Assembly: GCF_004342175.1 (NCBI RefSeq) | Contig: NZ_SMAO01000002.1 | Location: forward strand, 1 to 64,000 | DNA length: 64,000 nt | DNA from: Thiobaca trueperi | GTDB taxonomy: Bacteria > Pseudomonadota > Gammaproteobacteria > Chromatiales > Chromatiaceae | Direction: 5' to 3' | Shown: positions 50,413 through 58,899 of the stretch, in pieces | Layout: the number at the start of each line of letters is the position of its first letter | Numbering within the stretch: position 1 is the first letter of the stretch | Program-made: the position numbers and the translations under genes | The notes under the pieces: model-generated | Database searches by the model: none | What the model was told of the DNA's origin: nothing | What the model saw: only the letters and a program-made list of their open reading frames with translations

Positions 50413-51162
50413 ATGGCCGGGCATAGTAAATGGGCCAATATCAAACACCGTAAGGCCGCGCAGGACAAGCAGCGCGGCAAGATGTGGACCAAGCTGATTC
50501 GCGAAGTCACGGTCGCGGCGCGCGAGAGCGGTGGCGATCCGGGTGCCAATCCGCGTCTGCGGCTGGCGATGGACAAGGCGTTTGGCGCCAACATGCCGCG
50601 TGACACCGTGGAGCGCGCCATCAAGCGCGGCGCGGGCGGGATGGAAGGCGAGAACTACGAGGAGATCCGCTACGAAGGCTATGGCCCCGGCGGGGTCGCG
50701 CTCATGGTCGATTGCATGACCGACAACCGCAACCGCACCGCCTCCGATGTCCGGCACGCCTTCACCAAGCGCGGCGGCAATCTGGGGACCGACGGCTCGG
50801 TGAGCTACCTCTTCACCAAGCAGGGCATCATCAGCTTCCAGCCCGGTACCAGCGAGGACGCGGTGATGGACGTGGCGATCGAGGCCGGGGCGGATGATGT
50901 GGTCGTCAACGATGACGGGTCGCTGGATGTCATCACCTCGCCCGACTCCTTCGCCGCCGTCAAGGATGCGCTGACCCAGGCCGGATTCGATACCGAGGCC
51001 GCCGAAATCACCTACAACGCCGCAACCCAGGCTGAACTCGACCAGGAAACCGCCGAGAAACTGCTGAAACTGGTCGAGATGCTGGAAGACCTGGATGATG
51101 TGCAGGAGGTCTACCACAATGCCGACATCTCCGATGAGATTCTGGCGGCGCTCGATGTCTGA
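50413..51162 (+). CDS. yebC: YebC/PmpR family transcriptional regulator
   Basis: 249-residue DNA-binding or translation-associated regulator. [82 protein letters not shown] and [16 protein letters not shown] are diagnostic. Recent work links the family to relief of ribosome stalling. The order yebC-ruvC-ruvA is common in gammaproteobacteria. ATG 50413. Confidence 0.97.
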   Translation: MAGHSKWANIKHRKAAQDKQRGKMWTKLIREVTVAARESGGDPGANPRLRLAMDKAFGANMPRDTVERAIKRGAGGMEGENYEEIRYEGYGPGGVALMVDCMTDNRNRTASDVRHAFTKRGGNLGTDGSVSYLFTKQGIISFQPGTSEDAVMDVAIEAGADDVVVNDDGSLDVITSPDSFAAVKDALTQAGFDTEAAEITYNAATQAELDQETAEKLLKLVEMLEDLDDVQEVYHNADISDEILAALDV

Positions 51163-51198
51163 GGCCGGTAAGGCAATTTTCTGCACAGTACACGTATC

Positions 51199-51299
51199 AA
51201 ATAGACAGGATTAACAGGATTTCTCAGGATGGACAGGATTTTTCAAGTCATTATTTTTAATCCTGTTAATCCTGTTAATCCTGTTAATCCTGTCTATTT
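51199..51299. repeat. ATCCTGT-family repeat with perfect 23-bp inverted arms
   Basis: Arms 51199-51221 and 51277-51299 are exact reverse complements. The right side contains four tandem TTAATCCTG units (51257-51292, 9-bp period); the left has GACAGGATT words in the other sense. It fills the yebC-ruvC gap and could fold as one long hairpin in the mRNA. Confidence 0.9.
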
Positions 51300-51310
51300 T
51301 TGAGCATGGA

Positions 51311-51856
51311 ATGATCGCGATGGCTGACCCCCGCACCCCGCGTCATCGCATCCTCGGCATCGATCCCGGCTCGCGCAACACCGGTTTCGCGGTCATCGAT
51401 AGTGACGGACACCACAGTATCCGGGTCGCCAGCGGCTGCATCCGGGTCGGCGAGCATCCCTGGCCGGAGCGGCTCGGGCTGATCTTCGATCAGGTCGCCG
51501 CCATCGTCGCCGCGCACCAGCCGCACGAGATGGCGGTCGAGCAGCTCATCTTCGCCCGCGATCCCACGGCGGCGCTCAAGCTCGGACAGGCACGCGGTGC
51601 CATCCTCTGCGCCGGACTCAAAGGCGGGCTGATCGTCCATGAATACAGCCCCAAATCGGTCAAGCTCGCGGTCGTCGGCACCGGCGGGGCCGAGAAGTCG
51701 CAGGTGCAGCACATGGTGCGCGTCCTGCTCGCGCTGCCCGAGACACCTTCCGAAGACGAGGCGGATGCGCTCGCCATCGCACTCTGTCATGCGCACTCGA
51801 TGGGTATCCCGGCACGCAAACGCGCCGCCGCCTCCTGGCGGGACTGGCGACCTTAA
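51311..51856 (+). CDS. ruvC: Crossover junction endodeoxyribonuclease RuvC
   Basis: Resolves Holliday junctions. RILGIDPGSRNTGFAVI (first Asp), MAVEQLIFARDPTAALKLGQARG (Glu), VHEYSPKSVKLAVVGTGGAEKSQVQHMV and DEADALAIALCHAH (last acidic pair and His) are all present. ATG 51311 or 51320 may be used. 181 residues. ruvA follows after 91 bases. Confidence 0.97.
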   Translation: MIAMADPRTPRHRILGIDPGSRNTGFAVIDSDGHHSIRVASGCIRVGEHPWPERLGLIFDQVAAIVAAHQPHEMAVEQLIFARDPTAALKLGQARGAILCAGLKGGLIVHEYSPKSVKLAVVGTGGAEKSQVQHMVRVLLALPETPSEDEADALAIALCHAHSMGIPARKRAAASWRDWRP

Positions 51857-51947
51857 AGTCGTCAGTAGGCGGGCGGGGATTGTGTTGTTCCATTTTCCCG
51901 TGTCAAGCTCAAGTCTGACCACTGCCAACTGACGACTTAATTTAAGA

Positions 51948-52562
51948 ATGATCGGACAACTACGCGGCCAGATTCTTGCCAAACACCCGCCGCAACTGCT
52001 GCTGGATGTGGGCGGTGTGGGCTATGAGCTTGAAGCCCCCATGTCCACCTTTTACGACCTGCCGGCGGTGGGCGAGACAGTGGTTCTCATCACCCATCTG
52101 GCGGTGCGTGAGGATGCACACGTCCTCTATGGCTTTCTGCGCGAGCGGGACCGCGCGCTCTTTCGCGCCCTGCTGAAAGTGACCGGGGTTGGCGCGCGCA
52201 TGGCGCTGGCGATCCTCTCCAGCATGGATGCGGCGCGCTTTGCGCAATGTGTCGAGCTGGACGACAGCGACGCCCTGACGCGCATCCCCGGCATCGGCAA
52301 GAAGACCGCACAGCGGCTGATCATCGAGATGCGTGACCGGCTGGGCGGACTGGATGGCCTGACCGCTGACGCGCCCGCTCCGGGGCTGGCTGCGACGCCG
52401 GGCAATGAGCACGATCAGGCGCTGGCGGATGCGGTGAGCGCGCTGGTGGCACTGGGCTATCGTCCGCCTGACGCCAGCCGTATGGCCCGCGCGGCTGACG
52501 ATGGGGCCAAAACGTCCGAAGAAATCATCCGTACCGCCCTGCGCTCGGTGAATCTCGCCTGA
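51948..52562 (+). CDS. ruvA: Holliday junction DNA helicase subunit RuvA
   Basis: Tetrameric junction-binding protein that loads RuvB. MIGQLRGQILAKHPPQLLLDVGGVGYELEAPMSTF is the OB domain; ALFRALLKVTGVGARMALAILS and LTRIPGIGKKTAQRLIIEMRDRL are the helix-hairpin-helix pair; the C-terminal ALVALGYRPPDASRMA...SEEIIRTAL is the RuvB-binding domain. 204 residues. Complete, yet ruvB does not follow as it normally would. Confidence 0.97.
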   Translation: MIGQLRGQILAKHPPQLLLDVGGVGYELEAPMSTFYDLPAVGETVVLITHLAVREDAHVLYGFLRERDRALFRALLKVTGVGARMALAILSSMDAARFAQCVELDDSDALTRIPGIGKKTAQRLIIEMRDRLGGLDGLTADAPAPGLAATPGNEHDQALADAVSALVALGYRPPDASRMARAADDGAKTSEEIIRTALRSVNLA

Positions 52563-52773
52563 GAAGCTGTTTGGGAACTCCCGCGCCCTTAGGCTGCCAG
52601 CTCAGTGAGCGGCGGGGAGATCCTCGCCGGGACTGAGGACAGCACCGGCAATCCCGCCCGCGCGAGGCGCGCGGCGGCGCGCATGCACTCATCTTCCTCA
52701 GCGCCCCCTCGCTCATCCCAGTCCGTTCGAGCATGTCGTACAATCCTCCAACGCACCAAGCCCAGAATCGCCC

Positions 52774-54099
52774 ATGACCAACCTTGACGCCTTGCCAGCC
52801 ATCACCCGGCTCTACCAGCAATGCGAGCCGACCGAGTCCATCAAACCCGCCGACCCCCGCTGGGTGAACTTCGACCCTGTGCGCGGCGACGAGAATGTGG
52901 TCGCCCTCTACGCCCGCAGCCTGCGCCGCACCCGACCCGCTCACTGGGACTACAAGCTCTTCACCGGCCATCGCGGTGTCGGCAAGACCAGCGAACTCTA
53001 TCGTCTCCAGGGCATGCTCGAAACACCCGAGGGTGATCGCAAGGGCTTCATCGTGGTCTTCTGCGATGTCAGCGAGGGGCTCGACGTCAACGACCTCGAC
53101 TTCCCGGACCTGCTCGTCTTCGTCGCCGCCCAGCTCCAGACCCAGATCGCCGCGCGCAGGCTGCCAGGATTCAGCCCCGTCAACACCTATCTCAAGCGGG
53201 TGTGGGACGACATCTGCGGCCTCCTCGGCAAGGAAATCGACATCAAGGGCGGCGAGGTCGAAGGCGGCTTCGGCAAGCTCGCCGTCGAGCTGCGCAACCG
53301 CCCCAACGCCCGCCGCGAGCTGCGCGCCGCCGTCGAGATGCACAGCACCAGCCTGCTCAGGGCCGTCAACGACCTGCTCGGCGCCGCCGAGGCCGCCGCC
53401 CGACAGGCCGGTCACGATGGCCTCGTCCTCATCATCGACGGTCTCGACAAGCTGGTGCGCCGCGACTGCGGCGACGGTACCAACACCCACGAGCGCCTCT
53501 TCATCGACCGCAGCGAGCATCTGGCCTCGCTCCGGGTGCACACGGTCTACACCGTGCCCATCTCGCTCATCTATTCGCCCCGCGTCGGCCAGCTCGAACA
53601 GACCTTCGGTGAATACAACACCCCCGTTTCCATGATCCGCCTGCGTCCCTGTCGTGACCAGGAAATCCGCCCCGACTCGCCCGGCATGGCCAAGATGCGC
53701 GAGATGGTCGAGAAACGCTGCACCGTCGCCGGCACCAGCCTGGAGCAGGCATTCGACAGCACGGACACCCTGAACCATCTCTGCACCATGAGCGGCGGCC
53801 ACCCACGCCATCTCATGACCTTCATCCAGGCCGCCTGCAACGAACTGGACGACCTGCCCATCACCCGTCCGGCCGCCGACAAGGCCATCCGTAAATACGC
53901 CAACGCACTGCGGCGCGAGGTGCCGGACGCCGCCTGGGACGTGCTGCCCAACTTCGGCCAGCCCCAGCGCGACATCCCCAAGGACGACCTGCACCAGCAA
54001 CTGCTGTTCCTGCTCTTTGTCTTCGAGTACATGAACGGCGACATCTGGTACGAGATCAACCCGGTGCTGCGGACCCTTGAACGCTTCCGCCAATCCTGA
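52774..54099 (+). CDS. P-loop ATPase of a two-gene system, STAND-like
   Basis: 441-residue predicted ATPase. Walker A GHRGVGKTS (65-73), Walker B LVLIIDGLDKL (Asp222), then SLRVHTVYTVPISLIYSPRVGQLE, a sensor-like strand, and a C-terminal winged-helix-like region (LPNFGQPQRDIPKDDLHQQLLFLLFVFEY). No membrane helix or nuclease motif. The Walker arrangement and HTVYTVP strand recall STAND/AAA conflict-type ATPases. Codon use is very GC-rich. Its 3' end overlaps the next gene by 23 bases, so they act together. Function unknown. Confidence 0.75.
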   Translation: MTNLDALPAITRLYQQCEPTESIKPADPRWVNFDPVRGDENVVALYARSLRRTRPAHWDYKLFTGHRGVGKTSELYRLQGMLETPEGDRKGFIVVFCDVSEGLDVNDLDFPDLLVFVAAQLQTQIAARRLPGFSPVNTYLKRVWDDICGLLGKEIDIKGGEVEGGFGKLAVELRNRPNARRELRAAVEMHSTSLLRAVNDLLGAAEAAARQAGHDGLVLIIDGLDKLVRRDCGDGTNTHERLFIDRSEHLASLRVHTVYTVPISLIYSPRVGQLEQTFGEYNTPVSMIRLRPCRDQEIRPDSPGMAKMREMVEKRCTVAGTSLEQAFDSTDTLNHLCTMSGGHPRHLMTFIQAACNELDDLPITRPAADKAIRKYANALRREVPDAAWDVLPNFGQPQRDIPKDDLHQQLLFLLFVFEYMNGDIWYEINPVLRTLERFRQS

Positions 54100-54997
54100 C
54101 CCGGTCGAACAGGCTGGCGACGCCTTTCGCGCACTGCGCCGGGCCATCGTGCGCAGCCGAGGCTTCTCGCTCCAGGTCTGCACCTGCGACGCGCCCGCCA
54201 CCCGCGATCAACTGATCGACAACCTCGCCGCCTCGCTGCCGGCGCTCACGCTGCACCGCATCGCGCTGCCGGATCCCGCCGAGCAGGATCCGCTGGCAGC
54301 GGTTGCGGCCCTGGCCCCCCCCGGTCCGGTCATGATCGTCGGGCTCGAATGTCTGCTTGCCGATGAGGCCCGCGCCGAGCGACTCCTGAGCGCGCTCAAC
54401 CTGAGCCGGGGCGACTGGCCGCTGCGCCTGTCCGCGCCCGTCGTCGTTTGGCTTCCGCGCCGCCTCATGGGACGCCTCACCGCCGGCGCGCCCGATTTCT
54501 TCGACTGGCGCGGCGACAGCCTCGATTTCCCCGAACTGACCACCGGCCAGGCCCGCCCCTTCGCCGTTCGTGACTGGGAGTGGGGCGTCGATCCGCGCCT
54601 GACGCGCGAGGAACAGGACGAGCGGCTGCGCGAACTGGAGGCCAGGCTCGCCACCACCCACGACACGGAAGACGAGCACGTCATCCGCCGCCGTCTGGAT
54701 TGGTGGGACGAATTGGCCGAGCTGAACCGAACCCGCGGCAACCTCGACGAGGCCCTGCGCATCCGCACCGAGGAAGAGATCCCCGTCTACGAGCGCCTCG
54801 GCGACGTGCGCGAGCTGCTCGTCTGTCGCGCAAGAATCGCGTTAAACCTGCTCGCCAGGGGTGGCGCCCAAGACCGGATTCCGGCCAATACACTCCTTTG
54901 CCGCGCCTTGGTCGATGCGCATCGCCTGCGCATCCCGGAGATCGAGCAAATCGAGCAGATCCTGCGGCGGTTCGGGATGCAGTGCGATGACCGTTGA
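54077..54997 (+). CDS. Partner protein with TPR-like C-terminus
   Basis: 306 residues from TTG 54077, inside the ATPase gene. The N-terminal half (DAFRALRRAIVRSRGFSLQVC ... APVVVWLPRRLMGRLTAGAPDFFDWRGDSLDFPE) resembles the unnamed module next to NTPase/TPR proteins ending FWDWR-G-F-F, without a P-loop. A coiled-coil linker follows (LTREEQDERLRELEARLA). Then come TPR-like helices (LAELNRTRGNLDEALRIRTEEEIPVYERLGDVRELLVCRARIALNLLARG). Probably a sensor or scaffold for the ATPase; this is inference. Confidence 0.65.
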   Translation: MNASANPDPVEQAGDAFRALRRAIVRSRGFSLQVCTCDAPATRDQLIDNLAASLPALTLHRIALPDPAEQDPLAAVAALAPPGPVMIVGLECLLADEARAERLLSALNLSRGDWPLRLSAPVVVWLPRRLMGRLTAGAPDFFDWRGDSLDFPELTTGQARPFAVRDWEWGVDPRLTREEQDERLRELEARLATTHDTEDEHVIRRRLDWWDELAELNRTRGNLDEALRIRTEEEIPVYERLGDVRELLVCRARIALNLLARGGAQDRIPANTLLCRALVDAHRLRIPEIEQIEQILRRFGMQCDDR

Positions 54998-55075
54998 CAC
55001 GACCTGCGGCGTCGCTGACCGCGCGGGCCGGCAAAGGCCGCCGCCGAAGCATTTGAATTCTTGAGGAATCGACCG

Positions 55076-56158
55076 GTGAACAACGATCTGACACAAGACC
55101 TGCAAGACCGGGTGCGTGCGGCGGCAGCGGCCGCGACGCCGCTGGTTCTGATGGGACAGGGCACCAAATCATTCATGGGTCGCGCGACGGCTGGCGAGCC
55201 GCTGGAACTGGCCGGTCATGCCGGCATCCTCAACTATGAGCCCCAGGAACTGGTCATCACCGCGCGTGCTGGCACGACGCTGAACGAGATCGAAACCGCG
55301 CTTGCCGCGCGCGGTCAGATGCTGCCCTTCGAGCCGCCGCATTTCGCCCCGCCAGACGGCCCGGACGCCACGCTGGGCGGTGCCATTGCCTGCGGTCTTT
55401 CGGGTCCGGCGCGGCCCTACGCTGGCGCGGCACGCGATCTGGTGCTGGGCGCGCGGGTGCTGACCGGACGCGCCGAGGTGCTGCGTTTCGGTGGCGAGGT
55501 GATGAAAAACGTCGCCGGTTACGATGTCTCGCGCCTCATGGTCGGCGCCTATGGGACGCTCGGCATCCTGCTGGATGTCAGTCTCAAGGTGTTGCCGATC
55601 CCCTCAGTCACCCGCACCCTGGTTCAGGACTGTTCGATGGCTGAGGCCCTGACGCGGATGACGCGCTGGGCCGGCCAGCCACTGCCGGTGACGGCGACCC
55701 TGTGGGATGGGGCGCAGCTCTGGGTGCGTCTGGCGGGGGCAGGGCAGGGCGTCACCGAGGCCGCCGCGCGGATCGGCGGCGATCCCGTCGATGACGATCT
55801 GGCCGCGCTGTTCTGGCGCGAGCAGGTGCGCGAGCAGCGGCATGATTTCTTTGCGGGCGAGACCCCGCTCTGGCGGCTGTCGCTGCCGTCATCGGCCCCG
55901 CCGTTGGATCTGCCCGGTTCGCAGTGGATCGAATGGGGCGGTGCGCAACGCTGGCTGCGTAGCGAACTGGATGCCGCAACCATCCGCGCCCGGGTCGAGG
56001 CGGTCGGCGGTCAGGCGACCCTGTTCCGGGGCGGCGACCGGACCGGCGCGGTCTTCCATCCGCTGCCGCCCGCGCTGCTGCAACTGCATCGTCAGCTCAA
56101 GCAGGCGTTCGACCCGCAGTGCATCCTGAATCCGGGTCGGCTGTATGCGGCGTTTTAA
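55076..56158 (+). CDS. glcE: Glycolate oxidase FAD-binding subunit GlcE
   Basis: Accessory FAD-domain subunit of glycolate dehydrogenase, which handles glycolate made by RuBisCO oxygenation. PLVLMGQGTKSFMGR, ELVITARAGTTLNEIETALAARGQMLPFEPP, ATLGGAIACGLSGPARPYAGAARDLVLGARVLTGRAEVLRFGGEVMKNVAGYDVSRLM are family motifs. GTG 55076 has GAGG at 55062; a TTG at 55061 is possible. 360 residues. glcF follows; glcD is not in the window. Confidence 0.92.
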   Translation: MNNDLTQDLQDRVRAAAAAATPLVLMGQGTKSFMGRATAGEPLELAGHAGILNYEPQELVITARAGTTLNEIETALAARGQMLPFEPPHFAPPDGPDATLGGAIACGLSGPARPYAGAARDLVLGARVLTGRAEVLRFGGEVMKNVAGYDVSRLMVGAYGTLGILLDVSLKVLPIPSVTRTLVQDCSMAEALTRMTRWAGQPLPVTATLWDGAQLWVRLAGAGQGVTEAAARIGGDPVDDDLAALFWREQVREQRHDFFAGETPLWRLSLPSSAPPLDLPGSQWIEWGGAQRWLRSELDAATIRARVEAVGGQATLFRGGDRTGAVFHPLPPALLQLHRQLKQAFDPQCILNPGRLYAAF

Positions 56159-56179
56159 TTTAAAAACAATAATTTAAAA

Positions 56180-56221
56180 AATCCTGTCCATCCTGGAAAA
56201 TCCTGTTGATCCTGTCTATTT
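56180..56221. repeat. ATCCTGT-family repeat between glcE and glcF
   Basis: Four ATCCTG words in 42 bases: AATCCTGTCCATCCTGG followed by AAAATCCTGTTGATCCTGTC and TATTTG. Same sense as the right arm in the yebC-ruvC gap. It splits an otherwise tight glcE-glcF pair. Confidence 0.8.
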
Positions 56222-56256
56222 GATGCGTGTTTCAGGACATCGCCTGAGGGCCCGAG

Positions 56257-57483
56257 ATGCAGACCCAGATCCTGTCCCGTTTTCTGAACACGCCCGAGGG
56301 CCGCGAGGCCGATGCCATTCTGCGCGCCTGTGTCCATTGCGGGTTCTGCACCGCGACCTGTCCAACCTATCAGCTTCTTGGTGACGAACTGGACGGACCG
56401 CGCGGGCGTATCTATCAGATCAAACTGGTGCTGGAGGGACAGACGCCGACGCGCATCACGCAGCGGCATCTGGATCGCTGCCTGACCTGCCGCGCCTGCG
56501 AGACCACCTGTCCCTCCGGGGTGCGTTATGCGCGTCTGGCCGACATCGGGCGGCATCTGGTCGAGGAACGGGTGACGCGGCCATGGGGCGAACGCTGGCT
56601 GCGGCGCGCGCTCGTCGCCGTCGTGCCGCATCCAACGCGCATCGGTCCCCTGATGCGGCTGGCGCGACTGATGCGGCCAGTCCTGCCCGCCAGACTCCGT
56701 GCCAAATTGCCGATCCTGCGTCCGGCAGGCGTCTGGCCCCAGCCGAGCGGACGGCGGCGCATGCTGGCGCTCGCCGGCTGCGTGCAGTCGGTGGCGACAC
56801 CGCTGACCAATGCCGCCGCCGCCCGGATTCTGTCGCGACTCGGCATCGATCTGATCGAATCGCCCAAGGCCGGCTGCTGCGGCGCGGTCGCCTGGCATCT
56901 GAATGCACAACAGGACGGACTCGACGCCATGCGGCGCAACATCGATGCCTGGTGGCCGGAGATCGAGTCCGGCTGCGAGGCGGTCCTCGTCACCGCCAGC
57001 GGTTGCGGGGCGCTGGTCAAGGACTATGGCGAGCTGCTTGCGCACGACCCCGACTATGGGGCAAAGGCGGCGCGGGTCGCGGCGCTGGCGCGGGATCCGG
57101 TCGAGATTCTGGCACAGGAGGATCTGAGCCCGCTCGGCGCGCCGGGACGTGGTCGCCGGGTCGCCTTCCATGCGCCCTGTACACTGCAACATGGTCAGCG
57201 GCTGAAACAGGTGGTCGAACCCATCCTGGCGCGTCTCGGCTTTATCCTCACCGCCGTCCCGGACGCTCATCTCTGCTGTGGTTCAGCCGGCACCTATTCC
57301 ATCACCCAGCCGGCGCTGTCCGCCGCGTTGCGTGCGAGCAAGGTCGCCGCGCTCGCATCCGGCGCGCCCGAACTGATCGCCACCGCCAATATCGGCTGTC
57401 AGCTCCATCTGGCGGCGGGGACTGAGATTCCGGTGGTGCACTGGCTGGAACTGCTGGATGCGCTTCCTGGTGGGGCGGTTTAA
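56257..57483 (+). CDS. glcF: Glycolate oxidase iron-sulfur subunit GlcF
   Basis: Electron-transfer subunit with two 4Fe-4S motifs, CVHCGFCTATCPTYQ and CLTCRACETTCPSGV, and two CCG-type cysteine-rich domains (SPKAGCCGAVAWHLN; AHLCCGSAGTYSITQP). Passes electrons from GlcD/E toward quinone. 408 residues, normal length. ATG 56257. Its stop overlaps the convergent lipoprotein gene by 4 bases. Confidence 0.95.
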   Translation: MQTQILSRFLNTPEGREADAILRACVHCGFCTATCPTYQLLGDELDGPRGRIYQIKLVLEGQTPTRITQRHLDRCLTCRACETTCPSGVRYARLADIGRHLVEERVTRPWGERWLRRALVAVVPHPTRIGPLMRLARLMRPVLPARLRAKLPILRPAGVWPQPSGRRRMLALAGCVQSVATPLTNAAAARILSRLGIDLIESPKAGCCGAVAWHLNAQQDGLDAMRRNIDAWWPEIESGCEAVLVTASGCGALVKDYGELLAHDPDYGAKAARVAALARDPVEILAQEDLSPLGAPGRGRRVAFHAPCTLQHGQRLKQVVEPILARLGFILTAVPDAHLCCGSAGTYSITQPALSAALRASKVAALASGAPELIATANIGCQLHLAAGTEIPVVHWLELLDALPGGAV

Positions 57484-57821
57484 TTGAAGACGCGCTGCGA
57501 AATGCCGTTCATCACGACCACCTTGGCGAGTCCGGTGCGACCAAGCGGGCAGAAATAATTTTCGATGATGATGTTGTTAGTCGAACTTTGGGTGTTTTCG
57601 ACGTTGGACGAGAGCGCCGCATGAGAGACGGGATTCGCCAGAAAGCAGCCGCAGGCTGAGAGCTGATCGGTCGTCATCCCCGCTGCCAGGGTGCATTTCG
57701 AAGACGTCGGCTGCATCGTCGGATGGGACTGACAGCCTGTACCGCTGAGTACAAGAGACAGGATGGCTGCCATCAGCCGGCATGCGTGCCGTCGCATCGG
57801 GGAAGGTATGGTCAGTGGCAT
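57480..57821 (-). CDS. Small cysteine-containing lipoprotein, unknown
   Basis: 113 residues. Signal peptide RRHACRLMAAILSLVLSGTGC ends in a lipobox; a shorter start at 57797 (MRRHAC) is also plausible. The mature part has Cys residues in SSKCTLAAGM, LSACGCFL and ENYFCPLG, which could form disulfides in the periplasm. No family recognised. It shares the strand with the next gene at 57884 (63-base gap) and may be its cotranscribed partner. Confidence 0.55.
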   Translation of the reverse strand: MPLTIPSPMRRHACRLMAAILSLVLSGTGCQSHPTMQPTSSKCTLAAGMTTDQLSACGCFLANPVSHAALSSNVENTQSSTNNIIIENYFCPLGRTGLAKVVVMNGISQRVFN

Positions 57822-57883
57822 GATCTCCAGTTGGACGCTGCATTGATCGCGAGGCAGGGAGATTGCCCTGCCTCGCCGTCCGT

Positions 57884-58453
57884 TTAGCGGAACCTGACCT
57901 CGCCACGGATGACGCGCATGTAGGTGGCGGATACGCCATCGCCCGGGGCGATCGAATTGAGCAGGGCATGATCACGCACGCCGAGCGTCACGGTCTGATT
58001 GGGGCCACGCACGGTCACGGTGGATTTGGCGTGATCCACCGATTCGACCCGCCCGTTCAGGGTCAGGGTGTCGATAATGGCGCCAGCCGGTTTGCGTCCC
58101 GGGGTGCGCTCGACGGTGGTTTCCTGAGTCGCGCCGACGCCCCCGGCGCTTGGTCCCTTCTTGAGATCGATCAGGACCGCTTCGGTTTGGCTGATCGTCA
58201 GGCGGTTGCCGATCTTGACCTGATCGAGGCGTGTGACCTCATCCGGCACATTCAGGACTTCAAAGCGGCCTTCCGGGGTGCGAATGGTCAGCATGCGCCG
58301 CGTCTGATCGACCACCACCACCTCTCCTGTGAGTTCGGCAGTGGTCACGGCGCCCGTGACCGGGGTTGTCTGTAGCTGCGCCAGGGCGACGGGTGACAGG
58401 GCCGTGCCGAGCAGGGCGCACGCAAGAGTCAATCCAGCAGGTCTGATGTGCAT
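57884..58453 (-). CDS. Periplasmic protein with two related beta-rich repeats
   Basis: 189 residues with a signal peptide cleaved after SPVALA. Two segments look alike: TAELTGEVVVVDQTRRMLTIRTPEGRFEVLNVPDE and TLNGRVESVDHAKSTVTVRGPNQTVTLGVRD, suggesting a duplicated small beta domain (OB-like). Family unknown to me. Stop at 57884, start ATG 58453; divergent from degP with a repeat pair between. Confidence 0.65.
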   Translation of the reverse strand: MHIRPAGLTLACALLGTALSPVALAQLQTTPVTGAVTTAELTGEVVVVDQTRRMLTIRTPEGRFEVLNVPDEVTRLDQVKIGNRLTISQTEAVLIDLKKGPSAGGVGATQETTVERTPGRKPAGAIIDTLTLNGRVESVDHAKSTVTVRGPNQTVTLGVRDHALLNSIAPGDGVSATYMRVIRGEVRFR

Positions 58454-58538
58454 GATCGGGATTCCTTAAAAATAATGCAGTTGAGTGGATTTGCCGCAGC
58501 GCTGTTACGGTAGCCTTCGCCGCCGTGAGTCGCAACAC

Positions 58539-58731
58539 CTAAACTGCGTCCAGTGCGATATGCCATGTTTTGACATGGATTATCTCTCGCCTGCAACCGG
58601 AAAATTTTGCGGTAACGCAGTTTAAATCTTTAATTTAAAAATGATTTAAACCGCGCCAGATCATGCGGTTGTCGATGCTCCAAGGTTGATTCAAACCAGA
58701 AACATGGCATATCGCACGGGGCGCGGTTTAA
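58539..58731. repeat. Locus F of the 87-bp repeat family, inverted pair with covarying ends
   Basis: Units 58539-58625 (87 bp) and 58646-58731 (86 bp, subtype 1 in reverse), 20-bp spacer. The left unit has AAACTGCG...CGCAGTTT instead of AAACCGCG...CGCGGTTT: both sides changed together and pairing is preserved. It occupies most of the 446-bp gap upstream of degP; the remaining 58732-58899 holds no clear feature besides the presumed degP promoter. Confidence 0.88.
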
Positions 58732-58899
58732 TCGCTAACCAAAAATTAAGGATCCGTTCAGCCTCCGGCAATGCGGTGATGTCAATACTGTCCCCTGTCT
58801 ACATGGTCGGCTGGATCCATCCTGATCTGACAGACAACTGACAGACAAGGTCAGGTCGAACGCGCCAGTCATTCCCGTCTTGCATTCAGGAGCCCGCGT

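Noticed and set aside
51257-51292. Tandem 9-bp units TTAATCCTG suggestive of CRISPR-like repeats
   Set aside because: Units are contiguous without spacers and no cas gene is present; they fit the dispersed ATCCTGT family.
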